DNA of 64,000 bases from Methylomonas sp. (GCF_023228165.1 NZ_JALOBS010000025.1:1-64000), one strand, 5' to 3'. Shown: positions 53,618 through 63,584, counted from the stretch's first letter. The notes: a model not told the origin generated them from the sequence alone. Made by a program: numbers and translations.

Positions 53618-54650
53618 ATGTTGCTGCTTATTTTGTTTATCGCTTCGTGCGTGGCTTTGTCCATCAGTGCCGTCTGTGGCGGCGGGGCGGGTTTAGTACT
53701 CATCCCGACCCTGGGTTTTGTCTTGCCGGTTACGCTAGTGCCAACCGCATTGACCATAGGCACGGCCGGCAGCGCATTTTGCAGATTCTGGCTGTTTTAT
53801 CAGGCTATCCGCTGGGATATTTTTAAATTGTTTCTGTCCACGGCATTATTGGGCGTTTTTATCGGCACCTGGTTGTTGAGTTACCTGGACCCGGTTTATC
53901 TTGAGTTATGCATGAGTGTGTTTTTGGTTGCCAATCTCACCCAGTTGATAGGCGGGTCAAAATCAACCGCCGGCCAGTGCTTTTTGCCTGCCCGGCTGTT
54001 AAGGCTGAAGGGCTTTTTAGCCGGGTTTATTTCCGGCTTAACCGGTGCGGTGGGGTGCTGTTTAATCGATTTTATTTTCGTTTTGGTTTGAGCAATCAGG
54101 AAATCGTGGCTACGCGGGCCGCCAATGAAGCCTTATTACACTTGTCAAATATATACGTCCACTTGGGCTTGTTGACGATGCAGTCGTTACAGATAGATCT
54201 TATCGTGGCTTTGGCGGTGTTACTGTCGTCCCGAGCGATGAAAGCGCTGCTGCCCAAACTTTCCAAAACCTTATTTGTCCGCTTCGGTTATGGGGCGATG
54301 GTTGTAGCCGGGGTTTTGATGTTCAACAGCGCGGTTGTGCAGATCAAAATAGTCCATCATCCTGATATTAGGGTACAGCAATTGGCTAAGGGCTTGGATG
54401 CCTCCTGGTCATGGGATGCATTGATCTATTCCCTGGAATTTAAATACGCCGAAGGTTTGGAGTTTGAAAAAGTGGTGCCTTTTTCGCGTTATCGGCCGAT
54501 GAACAGGCATTTGTGCATGCGCAACAGGCGCTTTATACCAAGGTGATAATCGAAAAGGTGTATACGCTGACTTCACAATCTTACGAAGCTTATTACTGTG
54601 ATGAAAAAGACCGTTTGATAAACAAGGTCAAATTCAATTTCCTGCGCTAA
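53618..54650 (+). pseudogene. TSUP (TauE/SafE) family membrane transporter, twice frameshifted
   Basis: The first frame encodes 157 residues with several membrane helices (CGGGAGLVLIPTLGFVLPVT, then TGAVGCCLIDF). The expected continuation, YFRFGLSNQEIVATRAANEA and FVRFGYGAMVVAGVLMF, is in the +2 frame. That frame breaks near FSRYRPMN, and the tail YTKVIIEKVYTLTSQSYEAY to VKFNFLR is in a third frame, ending at 54650. So at least two single-base shifts split one gene. TSUP proteins export sulfonate or sulfite-type anions. Confidence 0.75.
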
Positions 54651-54709
54651 CAAGATACTGCCCAGGTTTGATTATCAGCCCTGAAACGCACTCAAAAAGG
54701 AATGCCGTT

Positions 54710-55028
54710 GTGACATTAAATTACCGTTTAAGTAGATTAAAAGTCGGTGGGTTCGAAGTCATCAGGCCCACGCGGCACGATGTATATATTTTTGCCGGCT
54801 GGATAGTGTCATTATTGCCGGCGCTCGGCATTTTCTTACCCGGGGTGACCGGTTTGGATGTTCCGTTTGTCGGATATTTTTCCGAGGCTTTGTCTGGTTT
54901 TGGCGACCTATATGGAACATGATATCGGTGTTGTCATTGCCATTTCGGTCATGATGCTGTGCTTGTCTGGCTATCCGGCTAAAGCAGCTGTCGAGATGGC
55001 CGGCGCAAACGAAACCGACCTGAGCTGA
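54710..55028 (+). pseudogene. Small membrane protein gene with frameshift
   Basis: A GTG frame with a purine-rich site gives TLNYRLSRLKVGGFEVIRP, a helix (about 25-48) and PFVGYFSEALSG, then runs into a stop after GDLYGT. In another frame from near 54900, LATYMEHDIGVVIAISVMML gives a second helix and ends ANETDLS at 55028. A one-base indel near 54893-54905 would join them as one two-helix protein of about 105 residues, unrecognised. The join is inference. Confidence 0.5.
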
Positions 55029-55038
55029 AACATTCAAC

Positions 55039-57621
55039 ATGACCCAAGAGTCCCTGAGTCGTCACATTCAGAAAATTGCGCAGTTCCTGCCGATGCTGTT
55101 GTTTGCCTGCGCGCTTTATATGGTGCATCAGCAACTGAAACAGTACGATTTGAGCGAAATTCTGGCTTCGCTGCAGAATACCCGGCTGGATGTCATTAGC
55201 GCCGCCGTGTTGTTAATGCTGCTGAATTATCTGGTGTTGGCCGGTTACGACTGGCTGGCACTGCGGTTTACCGGGCATGGCAATATTCCCTTGCCCAAAA
55301 TGATCGCCGCGGCCCTGTTGAGTTATGCCATCAGTAATAACACCGGACACGCCTGGGCGGCCGGTGGATCGATTCGTTACCGGTTTTATGCCAAGTGGGG
55401 CGTACCGGGCTGGGATATTTTAAAAATCTCGTTTTTCCAGGCCGTTACTTATTTGCTGGGCGCACTCACTCTGGGCTTGGTCGGCAGCGTGTTGCTACCT
55501 TATTACCTGACTCGCGCCGAACAAGATCCGCCTGCCATTCATTGGGTCAGTCTGCTGTGCGGCGCCGCTTTGATCGGTTACTGGGCGGCGGTATTTTTAT
55601 GGCGAAAACCGTTATTGATCAAAGGTTTTGAAGTGTATTTGCCAACCCCGAGCATGACGGTCTGGCAGACGCTGGTGTCCAGTGTCGATGTGGTGTTGTC
55701 GTCGTTAGTCCTGTGGCTGTTGTTGAAGGGGCAAATCGATATCGATTTTGGCGCTTTCTTAGTGGTGTTTGTGGTAGCTCAGGTGATCGGCGTGTTCAGC
55801 CAGGTGCCAGGCGGTATCGGGGTGTTTGAAAGTGCATTTTTGTGGTTGATGTCGGATATCGAGGCCAGCGATCAGCATTTGATCTTGATCGGCGCCTTAT
55901 TATTGTATCGGCTGATTTATTATTTCGTGCCTTTGCTGCTGGCCGGCAGTGGCTTGCTGAGTTATGAAGTTTATAGCCGTCGGCATTTGCTGATTGAAGG
56001 CAGTGCGGTGGCGGGGCGGATGCTATCCGCCATCGTGCCGCAACTTTATTCGTTGTTGTTGCTATTGGCTGGCGGTATGTTATTGGTTTCCGGGGCTATT
56101 CCGGCTAATGCCGATGCACTGAGCTGGTTAAGTGATTTTTTGCCCTTGCCGGTGATCGAAATATCGCATATGGCCGGTAGTTTGATAGGCTTGCTGTTGC
56201 TGTTTTTGGCCCGAGGCATTCACCTCAAAATCGATGTGGCTTGGCAGGGTAGCATGTTGTTAATCGGACTGGGGATTTTTGCCTCGCTATTTAAAGGGCT
56301 CGAGTGGCGCGCGGCCTTATTGTTATTAAGTATTATGCTATTGCTATTACCGACCCGCGCTCATTTTCAACGGCATTCGTCGTTGTTGCGGATGGCGTTT
56401 TCCAAATCCTGGCTAGCCACTACTATGATGGTGTTGGGCGGGTGTTTGTGGTTGGGTTATTTTGCGCATCGTAATCTCGAATATGCCAACGAACTGTGGT
56501 GGCAATTTTCCTATGACGGCAGCGCGCCAAGATTTTTGCGAGCCTGGTTGCTGTTGGCAATCGTGATAGTCTGTTACGGTTTGTGGCGGGTGCTAAGTAT
56601 TGCCGCACCGTATCCCTTCGTCAAGCCTTCGGCAACCGAACTGGATCAGGCTCAATGCTTATTGAGCCACGCAGAGCATACCCAAGGTTTTTTGGCCTTG
56701 CTGGGCGATAAATGTTTGTTCTGGAATCCCGAGCATACCGCTTTCGTGATGTTTGCCACGACACCGCAATTCTGGATTGCCATGGGCGACCCGGTCGGCG
56801 ATGCTGCGGCCATGGAAAATTTGTTGTACCGGTTTCAGGAGCAGGCCGACCAATTTGGGGCGAAAATCGTATTTTATCAGGTCAGCCCACAGTGTTTGCC
56901 GCTTTATCTGGATTTGGGTTTATCTTTTTTTAAACTCGGCGAAGAAGCGCGAGTGGATTTAAGCCAATTTAGTTTGCAGGGCAAGTTACGGGAGACTCAA
57001 CGCGGCGCAATTAATAAGTTTGGCAAACTGGGCTATGAATTTGAAATACTCTCAGGAACCGCTGTGAAGCAGGCTATGCCGACGTTGCGACAGATTTCGG
57101 CTGCCTGGGTTATGCAGAAAAATACCCGGGAAAAAGGCTTCTCGCTGGGTTTTTTTAATGAAGACTATTTATTACGCACCGGGATTGCCGTGGTAAAAGA
57201 CCCGGCAGGCCGGATCAAGGCCTTTGCCAATCTTTGGCAAACCGCGGGTCGACAGGAATTGTCCATGGATTTGATGCGTTACGACCCCGATAGCCCCAAA
57301 GGTATCATGGACTTTTTGTTTGCCGAACTAATGTTATGGGGAAAGGCTGAAAGCTACCAGTGGTTTTCGCTAGGCATGGCACCGTTGGCAGGCCTGGAGC
57401 GGCGGCCCTTGTCGCCTATCTGGCATAAGGTCGGCGCCGCTATTTTTGAGATGGGCGATCGGTTTTACAACTTTGAAGGTTTGTATGACTACAAGGCCAA
57501 GTTCGCCCCGCAGTGGCAGCCGCGTTATCTGGCTGCTCCGGCGGGTTTGTCCGTGCCGTTTATCCTGATGAGCATCACGCGGCTGATTTCAGGCGGCTGG
57601 CAGGGTGTTTTCAGCAAATAG
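55039..57621 (+). CDS. mprF: Bifunctional lysylphosphatidylglycerol flippase/synthetase
   Basis: An 860-residue protein. The N-terminal half (about 1-530) is a 13- or 14-helix flippase domain (SNNTGHAWAAGGSIRYRFYA, GVFSQVPGGIGVFESAFLWL). The C-terminal half (about 540-855) is the DUF2156 aminoacyl-phosphatidylglycerol synthase domain with GNAT-like folds (WIAMGDPVGDAAA, LRETQRGAINKFGKLGYEFE, MDLMRYDPDSPKGIMDFLFA and GMAPLAGLERRP). It lysylates phosphatidylglycerol and moves it outward, lowering surface charge and giving resistance to cationic peptides. The AcvB-type hydrolase upstream would reverse the modification. Confidence 0.94.
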   Translation: MTQESLSRHIQKIAQFLPMLLFACALYMVHQQLKQYDLSEILASLQNTRLDVISAAVLLMLLNYLVLAGYDWLALRFTGHGNIPLPKMIAAALLSYAISNNTGHAWAAGGSIRYRFYAKWGVPGWDILKISFFQAVTYLLGALTLGLVGSVLLPYYLTRAEQDPPAIHWVSLLCGAALIGYWAAVFLWRKPLLIKGFEVYLPTPSMTVWQTLVSSVDVVLSSLVLWLLLKGQIDIDFGAFLVVFVVAQVIGVFSQVPGGIGVFESAFLWLMSDIEASDQHLILIGALLLYRLIYYFVPLLLAGSGLLSYEVYSRRHLLIEGSAVAGRMLSAIVPQLYSLLLLLAGGMLLVSGAIPANADALSWLSDFLPLPVIEISHMAGSLIGLLLLFLARGIHLKIDVAWQGSMLLIGLGIFASLFKGLEWRAALLLLSIMLLLLPTRAHFQRHSSLLRMAFSKSWLATTMMVLGGCLWLGYFAHRNLEYANELWWQFSYDGSAPRFLRAWLLLAIVIVCYGLWRVLSIAAPYPFVKPSATELDQAQCLLSHAEHTQGFLALLGDKCLFWNPEHTAFVMFATTPQFWIAMGDPVGDAAAMENLLYRFQEQADQFGAKIVFYQVSPQCLPLYLDLGLSFFKLGEEARVDLSQFSLQGKLRETQRGAINKFGKLGYEFEILSGTAVKQAMPTLRQISAAWVMQKNTREKGFSLGFFNEDYLLRTGIAVVKDPAGRIKAFANLWQTAGRQELSMDLMRYDPDSPKGIMDFLFAELMLWGKAESYQWFSLGMAPLAGLERRPLSPIWHKVGAAIFEMGDRFYNFEGLYDYKAKFAPQWQPRYLAAPAGLSVPFILMSITRLISGGWQGVFSK

Positions 57622-57655
57622 TTTTTTTAAAGCCCTAATGCCCTGGGCATCTGCC

Positions 57656-58516
57656 ATGCAAATTGAATCTACAGTGTATAAAATCATAAAATGGCTTGAC
57701 AAGTTCGATTCCAAGACTGTGCTTGGCTTGGTTTTTTGCCTGGAATTTTTGATCGCCTGGGGTGATTACATTACCGGGCCGCTGGCGCCGTTCACGGCTT
57801 TTTTTTTGCTGCCGATTATCCTGTCCGCGTTTTTTCTGCGGAATTTCTGGGCCTATTTTTTTGCTGTGTTGTCGGCGATTGCCGTAATCCCCGTCATATC
57901 CCAATTGTTTGGTACATTCTCACTGTTGCCGATCATGCTCGGTTTTCTGTCCAGAATCCTTGTTTATCTGGCATTTGCCTTTCTGGGGGTGAAATTAAGG
58001 CAATTAGTAAACGATTTAGATCGGTTAGCTAGCCAAGACACTTTAACAGCGGCTTCAAGAGGGGCTTTTTTTTATGAATTCAGCACCGCTGAATTGGCCC
58101 GGTCTTTTCGTTCCAAATCTCCGCTTTGTCTGGTTTTCATCGATCTGGATAACTTTAAAGAGGTGAACGACAAACACGGTCATCAAAAAGGTGATCAATT
58201 GCTGGTGGAAATAGCGGCCACTATCAAAGCCAATTTACGAGAAGGTGATATTTTAGGTCGCTTAGGTGGCGATGAGTTTGCCATTTTGCTTGCGCAAACT
58301 TCACAGGAAGAAGCCAAAACCATTATGCGGCGTATGCAGGCAAGCCTATTGCGGGCGATTAGCCACTTTGAATCCAGAGTCACGTTCAGTGTTGGCGTCG
58401 TGGCTTATCTGGCGGACAAGCCCGCCAGCATCGACGAGTTGGTTGCTTTGGCGGATGCCGCGATGTACGCCGTTAAAAAAACCACCAAAAATGCCATTCA
58501 CTATGTTGTTGCTTGA
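57656..58516 (+). CDS. Membrane GGDEF diguanylate cyclase
   Basis: About 286 residues. Four or five membrane helices span about 20-115 (FCLEFLIAWGDYITGP onward), followed by a GGDEF domain (about 120-285) with LGGDEFAIL and an RxxD inhibitory site (REGD) five residues before it. The start is uncertain: a GTG at 57605 overlaps mprF and ATGs at 57638 and 57656 lack clear ribosome-binding sites. It begins close to the mprF end, so it may be in the same transcript. Confidence 0.87.
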   Translation: MQIESTVYKIIKWLDKFDSKTVLGLVFCLEFLIAWGDYITGPLAPFTAFFLLPIILSAFFLRNFWAYFFAVLSAIAVIPVISQLFGTFSLLPIMLGFLSRILVYLAFAFLGVKLRQLVNDLDRLASQDTLTAASRGAFFYEFSTAELARSFRSKSPLCLVFIDLDNFKEVNDKHGHQKGDQLLVEIAATIKANLREGDILGRLGGDEFAILLAQTSQEEAKTIMRRMQASLLRAISHFESRVTFSVGVVAYLADKPASIDELVALADAAMYAVKKTTKNAIHYVVA

Positions 58517-58567
58517 TACTGCTTAGGTAATCGGGCTCTGATCATTTTAATTCCAACGGAGAAAGCC

Positions 58568-59041
58568 ATGTCCAATAAAATATCCTTATTCACTACCTTA
58601 CTGGTTTGTTTGCTTGGCACGCATGCCAAAGCCGCCGAGGTGGTTGAGGTATCGTTTGATGCCTTGCCCGCGGCCGTTAAAAGTACCACGCTGGGTATTA
58701 TTGACAAAACAAGTATCAGCAAAATATCGCAAGTTAATGACAACAACTTAATCCGCTTTGAGCTGGAAGCCGACAAAACCGAGAACGATAAATCGGTTAC
58801 CAAACTGGATCTAGTCATCGCAGCCAACGGCAAGTTGATGAAGCTGGCGAGGGAAGTGCCGTATTTCAGCTTGACTTACCCACAGATGCAGCAGATAGAA
58901 AAACGCTACCCAGGGATTAAAGTCACCGAAGCCGAATCGGTGGATATTCATTTCTTTGATGTGGTGGGTGATATGGCGGGTAAGCCGATAAAATTCCGGC
59001 TCTATGAAGACGGCTTAATTGAAGATCAATCCAAACCGTAG
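58568..59041 (+). CDS. PepSY-like secreted protein
   Basis: A 157-residue protein with a signal peptide (about 1-22, cleavage near AKAAEV). The motifs VSFDALPAAVKSTTLGIID and SLTYPQMQQIEKRYPGIKVT resemble the repeats in PepSY-like (BLIP-like) proteins. It is a distant relative of the protein at 49970. A clear GGAGA site precedes the start. It is probably co-transcribed with the following small membrane protein. Confidence 0.75.
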   Translation: MSNKISLFTTLLVCLLGTHAKAAEVVEVSFDALPAAVKSTTLGIIDKTSISKISQVNDNNLIRFELEADKTENDKSVTKLDLVIAANGKLMKLAREVPYFSLTYPQMQQIEKRYPGIKVTEAESVDIHFFDVVGDMAGKPIKFRLYEDGLIEDQSKP

Positions 59042-59051
59042 GAGGCATCCG

Positions 59052-59402
59052 ATGTCCGGGCATAACAACTCGCATCTGCTGGTGAAAATCCTACTGCTAG
59101 GTGGTGTACTGGCGGCACTGGTTTATCTGTTTCATCCCGATGTAGGTCAATTTAATCTGATGATCAACGGTCGGCCGGTGGCCGAGCCATTGTTCCGGCT
59201 GGCTGCCATTCCGGCGCTGCTGCTGGTGATGCTGTTCATCGGCATACTCAGTGCGCTGGCGATGTTGGGGGTGGGGATGCTGATGTTTATTGGCGTACTG
59301 GGATTTGCCCTGCTGGGAATTTTGATCGTTGCGCCTTATTTTTGGCCGGTATTGTTGCTGTTTTTAATGCTGCTTTTGATCCTGTCGCCAAATAGTCGCT
59401 AA
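59052..59402 (+). CDS. Hypothetical membrane protein, 116 aa
   Basis: Three hydrophobic helices (about 10-28, 48-78 and 80-110) with leucine-rich faces, and no catalytic motif. The MSGHNN start has a strong AGGAGG site, and a longer frame begins inside the previous gene. It is 10 bp after the PepSY-like gene. Small membrane proteins of this shape are common in methanotroph envelopes; the function is unknown. Confidence 0.72.
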   Translation: MSGHNNSHLLVKILLLGGVLAALVYLFHPDVGQFNLMINGRPVAEPLFRLAAIPALLLVMLFIGILSALAMLGVGMLMFIGVLGFALLGILIVAPYFWPVLLLFLMLLLILSPNSR

Positions 59403-59512
59403 TCCTGCCGGGGGATGTGTATTTCCGTAACTCGGCGGATTAGTTAATTCATTACCTATGGCACTCCGCGCAGCACGTATAATTGTCGCATGCAAATAGA
59501 TCAAACCGCCGC

Positions 59513-60427
59513 ATGAACACCACCCTGATTCAAATGACCGTGCTGATGTTGTGCGGAGCCGGTTGGCGATTGTTTCCATTACGGGGCTTATCGGCGGATC
59601 AAACCCGCTTGGCGCTGACCAGCGTGGTTTATTACTTCCTTTTGCCGGCCATGGTGCTGGAGGTGTTATGGAAAGCCGATATCGGCTGGCAATCGCTCAA
59701 ATATAGTGCCCTGGGCTGTTCCACCATCGCCTTGGGGATTGTATGCGGCTGGTTGGTTACCAAGCTGTTCAAATTTAAAAATCCGCAGGCCGGCGCGGTG
59801 ATTCTGGCGGCGGCTTATCCTAATGTCACCTACCTGGGCTTGCCGGTGTTGGAACAAACCTTTGGGCCTTGGGCGCGTTCGGTGGTGATTCAGCTGGATT
59901 TGTTTGCCGCCGCACCGATGGTGTTCACTACCGGCATAGCCCTGGCCGGTTATTACGGAGCCAATCCGAATGATAAACCTAAATCGGCACTAGGTTTTTT
60001 CAATGCTCCGCCATTTTGGGCGGCGGCCTTGGCGGTGATTTTAAATTTGAATCATATCGACGCACCGTTTTGGCTGGCGGGTTTACTGCAAAAGCTTTCG
60101 GCGGCAGTGGCGCCGCTGATGATTTTTTCCTTAGGTCTGGCTTTAAGTTGGCAGGCCATTCGCTTCAAGAATTTGCCTTATATTTTGCCGATCATCGCGC
60201 TGAAGTTGCTGCTATTACCTTGGGCGGCCATGCATATCGCCGATGTGGTGCAATTACGCGAGCAGTTTAAAGCTGCCGCAGTGCTGGATCTGGCCATGCC
60301 CAGCATGGTATTGGGCGTGGTGTTATGCGACCGCTACGGCTTGGATAGTTCCTTGTATGCAACGGCCGTGACGATGACTACAGCCCTGAGTCTATTGAGT
60401 TTGCCTTTTTGGTTTAGCGTGTTATGA
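59513..60427 (+). CDS. AEC family transporter
   Basis: A 304-residue integral membrane protein with about ten helices in two fivefold sets, belonging to the auxin efflux carrier family. Typical motifs are YFLLPAMVLEVLWK, AAYPNVTYLGLPVLEQTFG, FSLGLALSW and AVLDLAMPSMVLGVVLCDRYG. Members move organic anions such as malate or small amino acid derivatives. The stop overlaps the cinA start by four bases (ATGA), so the two are coupled. The start MNTTLIQM is preferred over a longer frame. Confidence 0.9.
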   Translation: MNTTLIQMTVLMLCGAGWRLFPLRGLSADQTRLALTSVVYYFLLPAMVLEVLWKADIGWQSLKYSALGCSTIALGIVCGWLVTKLFKFKNPQAGAVILAAAYPNVTYLGLPVLEQTFGPWARSVVIQLDLFAAAPMVFTTGIALAGYYGANPNDKPKSALGFFNAPPFWAAALAVILNLNHIDAPFWLAGLLQKLSAAVAPLMIFSLGLALSWQAIRFKNLPYILPIIALKLLLLPWAAMHIADVVQLREQFKAAAVLDLAMPSMVLGVVLCDRYGLDSSLYATAVTMTTALSLLSLPFWFSVL

Positions 60428-61653
60428 AAGCGATTGCGGAAATTTTTTCTCAGGGCGAAGAGGTGGTTAGCGGTCAAATCGTGGACAGCAATGCTGCCTG
60501 GCTCTCGCGGCATTTAAACGAACTGGGTTTTACGGTTAAGCGCCATACGGCGGTAGGCGACAGGCTGGAGGACTTGGTGAGTTTGATCAAGGAGATTGCC
60601 GCCCGCGCCGACTGCTGTATTTGCACGGGCGGCTTGGGGCCGACCTGCGACGACTTGACGGCGGAAGCAGTCAGTATCGCCACCGGTCAGGCTTTGCAAT
60701 TGGATGACGTCGCTCTACGGCGGATTGAAGCCTATTTCGCTCAGCGGCAGCGGCCGATGCCGGACATAAATCGCAAACAGGCCTATTTCCCGGAACAAGC
60801 GCTATGCATCGATAATCCGGCCGGTACCGCCCCCGGATTTTCAATGCGGATTCAGCGTTGCTGGTTCGTGTTTTTGCCGGGTGTACCGTCGGAAATGCAG
60901 ACCATGTTCGTTACGGTGCGTGAACAATTATTGGCTCGATTTAGCTTGCAGCCCGATCGTCTGGCGACTTTGCGCAGCATCGGCATCGGCGAGTCGGCGA
61001 TTCAGCAATGTCTGGCAAGCCTGGCATTGCCGGAAGGCGTACAACTGGGCTTTCGAGCCGCGAAGAACGAAGTTCAGACCAAGCTGTTGTTTCCGGCCGG
61101 TTTTTCGCAAAGCGCGCTAAGGGACTGCGTGCAACAGGCGGCAGGCTTAATCGGCGATTACGTGTTTGCCATCGATGGTTTGGAAGATGGGCAAGGCGGC
61201 GACTTGCTGACGGTGATCGATCGCGGCATGACGATAAAAAATCACCGGTTGGCGGTATTGGAAACCGCCAGCGGCGGCGCGTTGGCGGCCAAATGCCAGG
61301 GACGGGGTTGGCTGGAAACGGCCCTGATCGCCAAAAATGTTACCGACGCAAGTCGGCAATTAGCTATCGAACCGGATAGCGATGAAGACTTGGCCAAAAC
61401 GGCTGAATGTTTGGCAAGTCGTTTAATGCGGTTGCAAGGCGTCGATTTTGCCTTGATTCAGCTTTTTCAGGGTTCGCGGGACGATTATCAGCAAAAGGAT
61501 ATGCCTATAACCCTTTATAATTGCCTACAAACCGGCGCCGGTGTATTTCATCGTCAACAGACCTTAAGCGGCGCCGCCCAAACCAAACAAAATCAGGCCG
61601 CTTTATTAAGCCTGGACCTACTCAGACGCACTTTACAAAACAAATGCCTTTAA
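60424..61653 (+). CDS. cinA: CinA-like nicotinamide-nucleotide family protein
   Basis: A 409-residue CinA-like protein. The N-terminal MoCF-type domain (about 1-165) has ELGFTVKRHTAVGDRLEDL, CICTGGLGPTCDDLTAEAV and FLPGVPSEMQTMF. The C-terminal amidase region (about 255-405) is diverged: the usual ESCTGG catalytic motif reads ETASGG, so the Ser nucleophile position is Thr, and the region is hard to align. It may have lost nicotinamide nucleotide deamidase activity while keeping the first domain. It overlaps uup by 10 bases and the AEC gene by four. Confidence 0.82.
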   Translation: MKAIAEIFSQGEEVVSGQIVDSNAAWLSRHLNELGFTVKRHTAVGDRLEDLVSLIKEIAARADCCICTGGLGPTCDDLTAEAVSIATGQALQLDDVALRRIEAYFAQRQRPMPDINRKQAYFPEQALCIDNPAGTAPGFSMRIQRCWFVFLPGVPSEMQTMFVTVREQLLARFSLQPDRLATLRSIGIGESAIQQCLASLALPEGVQLGFRAAKNEVQTKLLFPAGFSQSALRDCVQQAAGLIGDYVFAIDGLEDGQGGDLLTVIDRGMTIKNHRLAVLETASGGALAAKCQGRGWLETALIAKNVTDASRQLAIEPDSDEDLAKTAECLASRLMRLQGVDFALIQLFQGSRDDYQQKDMPITLYNCLQTGAGVFHRQQTLSGAAQTKQNQAALLSLDLLRRTLQNKCL

Positions 61654-63536
61654 TCCGCTTAACCAACGTTGCCATTGCTTTCGGTACTCACGCGCTGCTC
61701 GACAACGCCGCTTTTCAACTCGACGCCGGCGAACGGGTCGGTCTGCTGGGCCGCAACGGCGAGGGCAAGTCCACGCTCATGAAGATCATCGCCGGCGATA
61801 TCCATGCCGATCACGGCGAAATCTGGCGGCAGCCCGAACTACGGCTGGCCTGGTTGGAGCAACAGCCCAATCTGAATCTGGATGACACCCTATACGAAGC
61901 CGTGGCCGGCGGCTTGGGCGAATTGGGTCGCTTAATCGCCCGTTATCACGAATTGCTGACCCACATGGACGGCAGCGACCAGTCATTGCAAGCCTTGGGC
62001 GATGTTCAGCACAAACTGGAAGCCGGCAATGGCTGGGAATTTCAAACCCGGGTGGAAGCAATTTTGAGCAAGCTGCAATTGCCGGCCGACGTCAAGGTCG
62101 GCAGTTTGTCAGGCGGCTGGAAGCGTCGGGTGGCGCTGGCGCGAGCCTTGGTGATCGATCCTGAAGTATTGCTGTTGGACGAACCGACCAATCATCTGGA
62201 TTTCGAAAGCATCGCCTGGCTGGAGGAACAGTTGTTGAGCTTCCAGGGCGCGGTGCTGTTCGTCACCCACGACCGGGCCTTTCTGCAAAAACTGGCCACT
62301 CGTATCATCGATCTGGATAGAGGTCAGCTGACTTCCTGGGCCGGCAATTATCAGGATTACTTGGTACGCAAGGCTGCCGCGCTGGATGACGAAGCCAATC
62401 AAAACGCTGAATTCGACAAGAAACTGGCCAAGGAAGAAGTCTGGATCAGGCAAGGCATCAAGGCCAGACGCACCCGCAACGAAGGCCGGGTCAGGGCCTT
62501 GAAAAAATTGCGCTCAGAACGTGCCGAGCGCCGTAATACCCAGGGCACCACTAAATTAAGCCTGAACAAGGGCGAGACCTCCGGCAGAAAGGTGGTGGAA
62601 GCCATCGATGTCATCTTCGACTACGGCGACAAAACTATCATCCGGGATTTTTCGATTCGCATCGAACGCGGCGACAAAATCGGTTTGCTCGGCAACAACG
62701 GCGCCGGCAAATCCACGCTGTTGAAATTACTGTTGGGACAGTTGGAACCCACGTCCGGCAGCATCGAATTAGGTACTAACTTACAGATTGCTTATTTCGA
62801 TCAGTTACGGGAACAACTCGACCCCGATATTTCAGTGGCCGATAGTGTGCTGGACGGCGGCGAGTTTATCGATTTGCCCGGCGGCAAACGCCATGTGATG
62901 AGTTATCTGGCCGATTTTTTATTCGCGCCCGCCCGGGCCCGTTCGCCGGTCAGAAGTTTGTCCGGCGGTGAGAAAAACCGCCTGTTGCTGGCGCGTTTAT
63001 TTACCAAGCCAGCCAATTTAATCGTGATGGACGAACCGACCAACGACCTGGATTTGGAAACCCTGGAAATCCTGGAGGAAAAGCTGGTCGAGTATCAAGG
63101 TACCTTATTGTTGGTCAGCCATGACCGGGAGTTTCTGGATAACGTCGTCACCAGTGTCTTGGTGTTCGAGGGCGAGGGTAGAGTCGGCGAATATATCGGC
63201 GGTTATGCCGATTGGTTTGCCTTATCCGAGCGCAATAAAAAGTCCGAGGCCGACGCCGTCAAAGCCGCCGAACAGGCCGTTAAAAAAGACAAACCGAAAA
63301 CGGCTACAGTCAAGAAACTCGGTTTCAAGGATCAGCGTGAATTGGAGCAATTGCCGGAACGCATTGAGCAACTGGAAAGCCTGCAGGCTGAGTTGACCGC
63401 GAAAATAGCGAGCGGGGAGTTATACAAACAAAGTCCCGAGGTCGTGGCGGCTACATTGGAACAACTGAAAACGACGGAAGCGGAACTGACGCAAGCGTAT
63501 GCGCGGTGGGATGAATTGGATGCTATGCAGGGCTGA
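61644..63536 (+). CDS. uup: ABC-F family ATPase Uup
   Basis: A 630-residue ABC-F protein with two ATPase domains. The first has GRNGEGKST, LSGGWKRRVALARAL and LLLDEPTNHLD; the linker (about 245-320) is helical and basic. The second has GNNGAGKST, LSGGEKNRLLLARL and MDEPTNDLD. The C-terminal coiled coil (about 545-629) carries the Lys/Glu-rich Uup tail. It acts on ribosomes or branched DNA. The start inside the cinA end (MPLIRLTNVA) matches the family N-terminus; the longer frame would add about 41 residues of unlikely sequence. Confidence 0.94.
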   Translation: MPLIRLTNVAIAFGTHALLDNAAFQLDAGERVGLLGRNGEGKSTLMKIIAGDIHADHGEIWRQPELRLAWLEQQPNLNLDDTLYEAVAGGLGELGRLIARYHELLTHMDGSDQSLQALGDVQHKLEAGNGWEFQTRVEAILSKLQLPADVKVGSLSGGWKRRVALARALVIDPEVLLLDEPTNHLDFESIAWLEEQLLSFQGAVLFVTHDRAFLQKLATRIIDLDRGQLTSWAGNYQDYLVRKAAALDDEANQNAEFDKKLAKEEVWIRQGIKARRTRNEGRVRALKKLRSERAERRNTQGTTKLSLNKGETSGRKVVEAIDVIFDYGDKTIIRDFSIRIERGDKIGLLGNNGAGKSTLLKLLLGQLEPTSGSIELGTNLQIAYFDQLREQLDPDISVADSVLDGGEFIDLPGGKRHVMSYLADFLFAPARARSPVRSLSGGEKNRLLLARLFTKPANLIVMDEPTNDLDLETLEILEEKLVEYQGTLLLVSHDREFLDNVVTSVLVFEGEGRVGEYIGGYADWFALSERNKKSEADAVKAAEQAVKKDKPKTATVKKLGFKDQRELEQLPERIEQLESLQAELTAKIASGELYKQSPEVVAATLEQLKTTEAELTQAYARWDELDAMQG

Positions 63537-63584
63537 GCGGGCATGGCCGGGTAGAGTCGGGTGTAATTGGGCAAAGGTGGAGCG

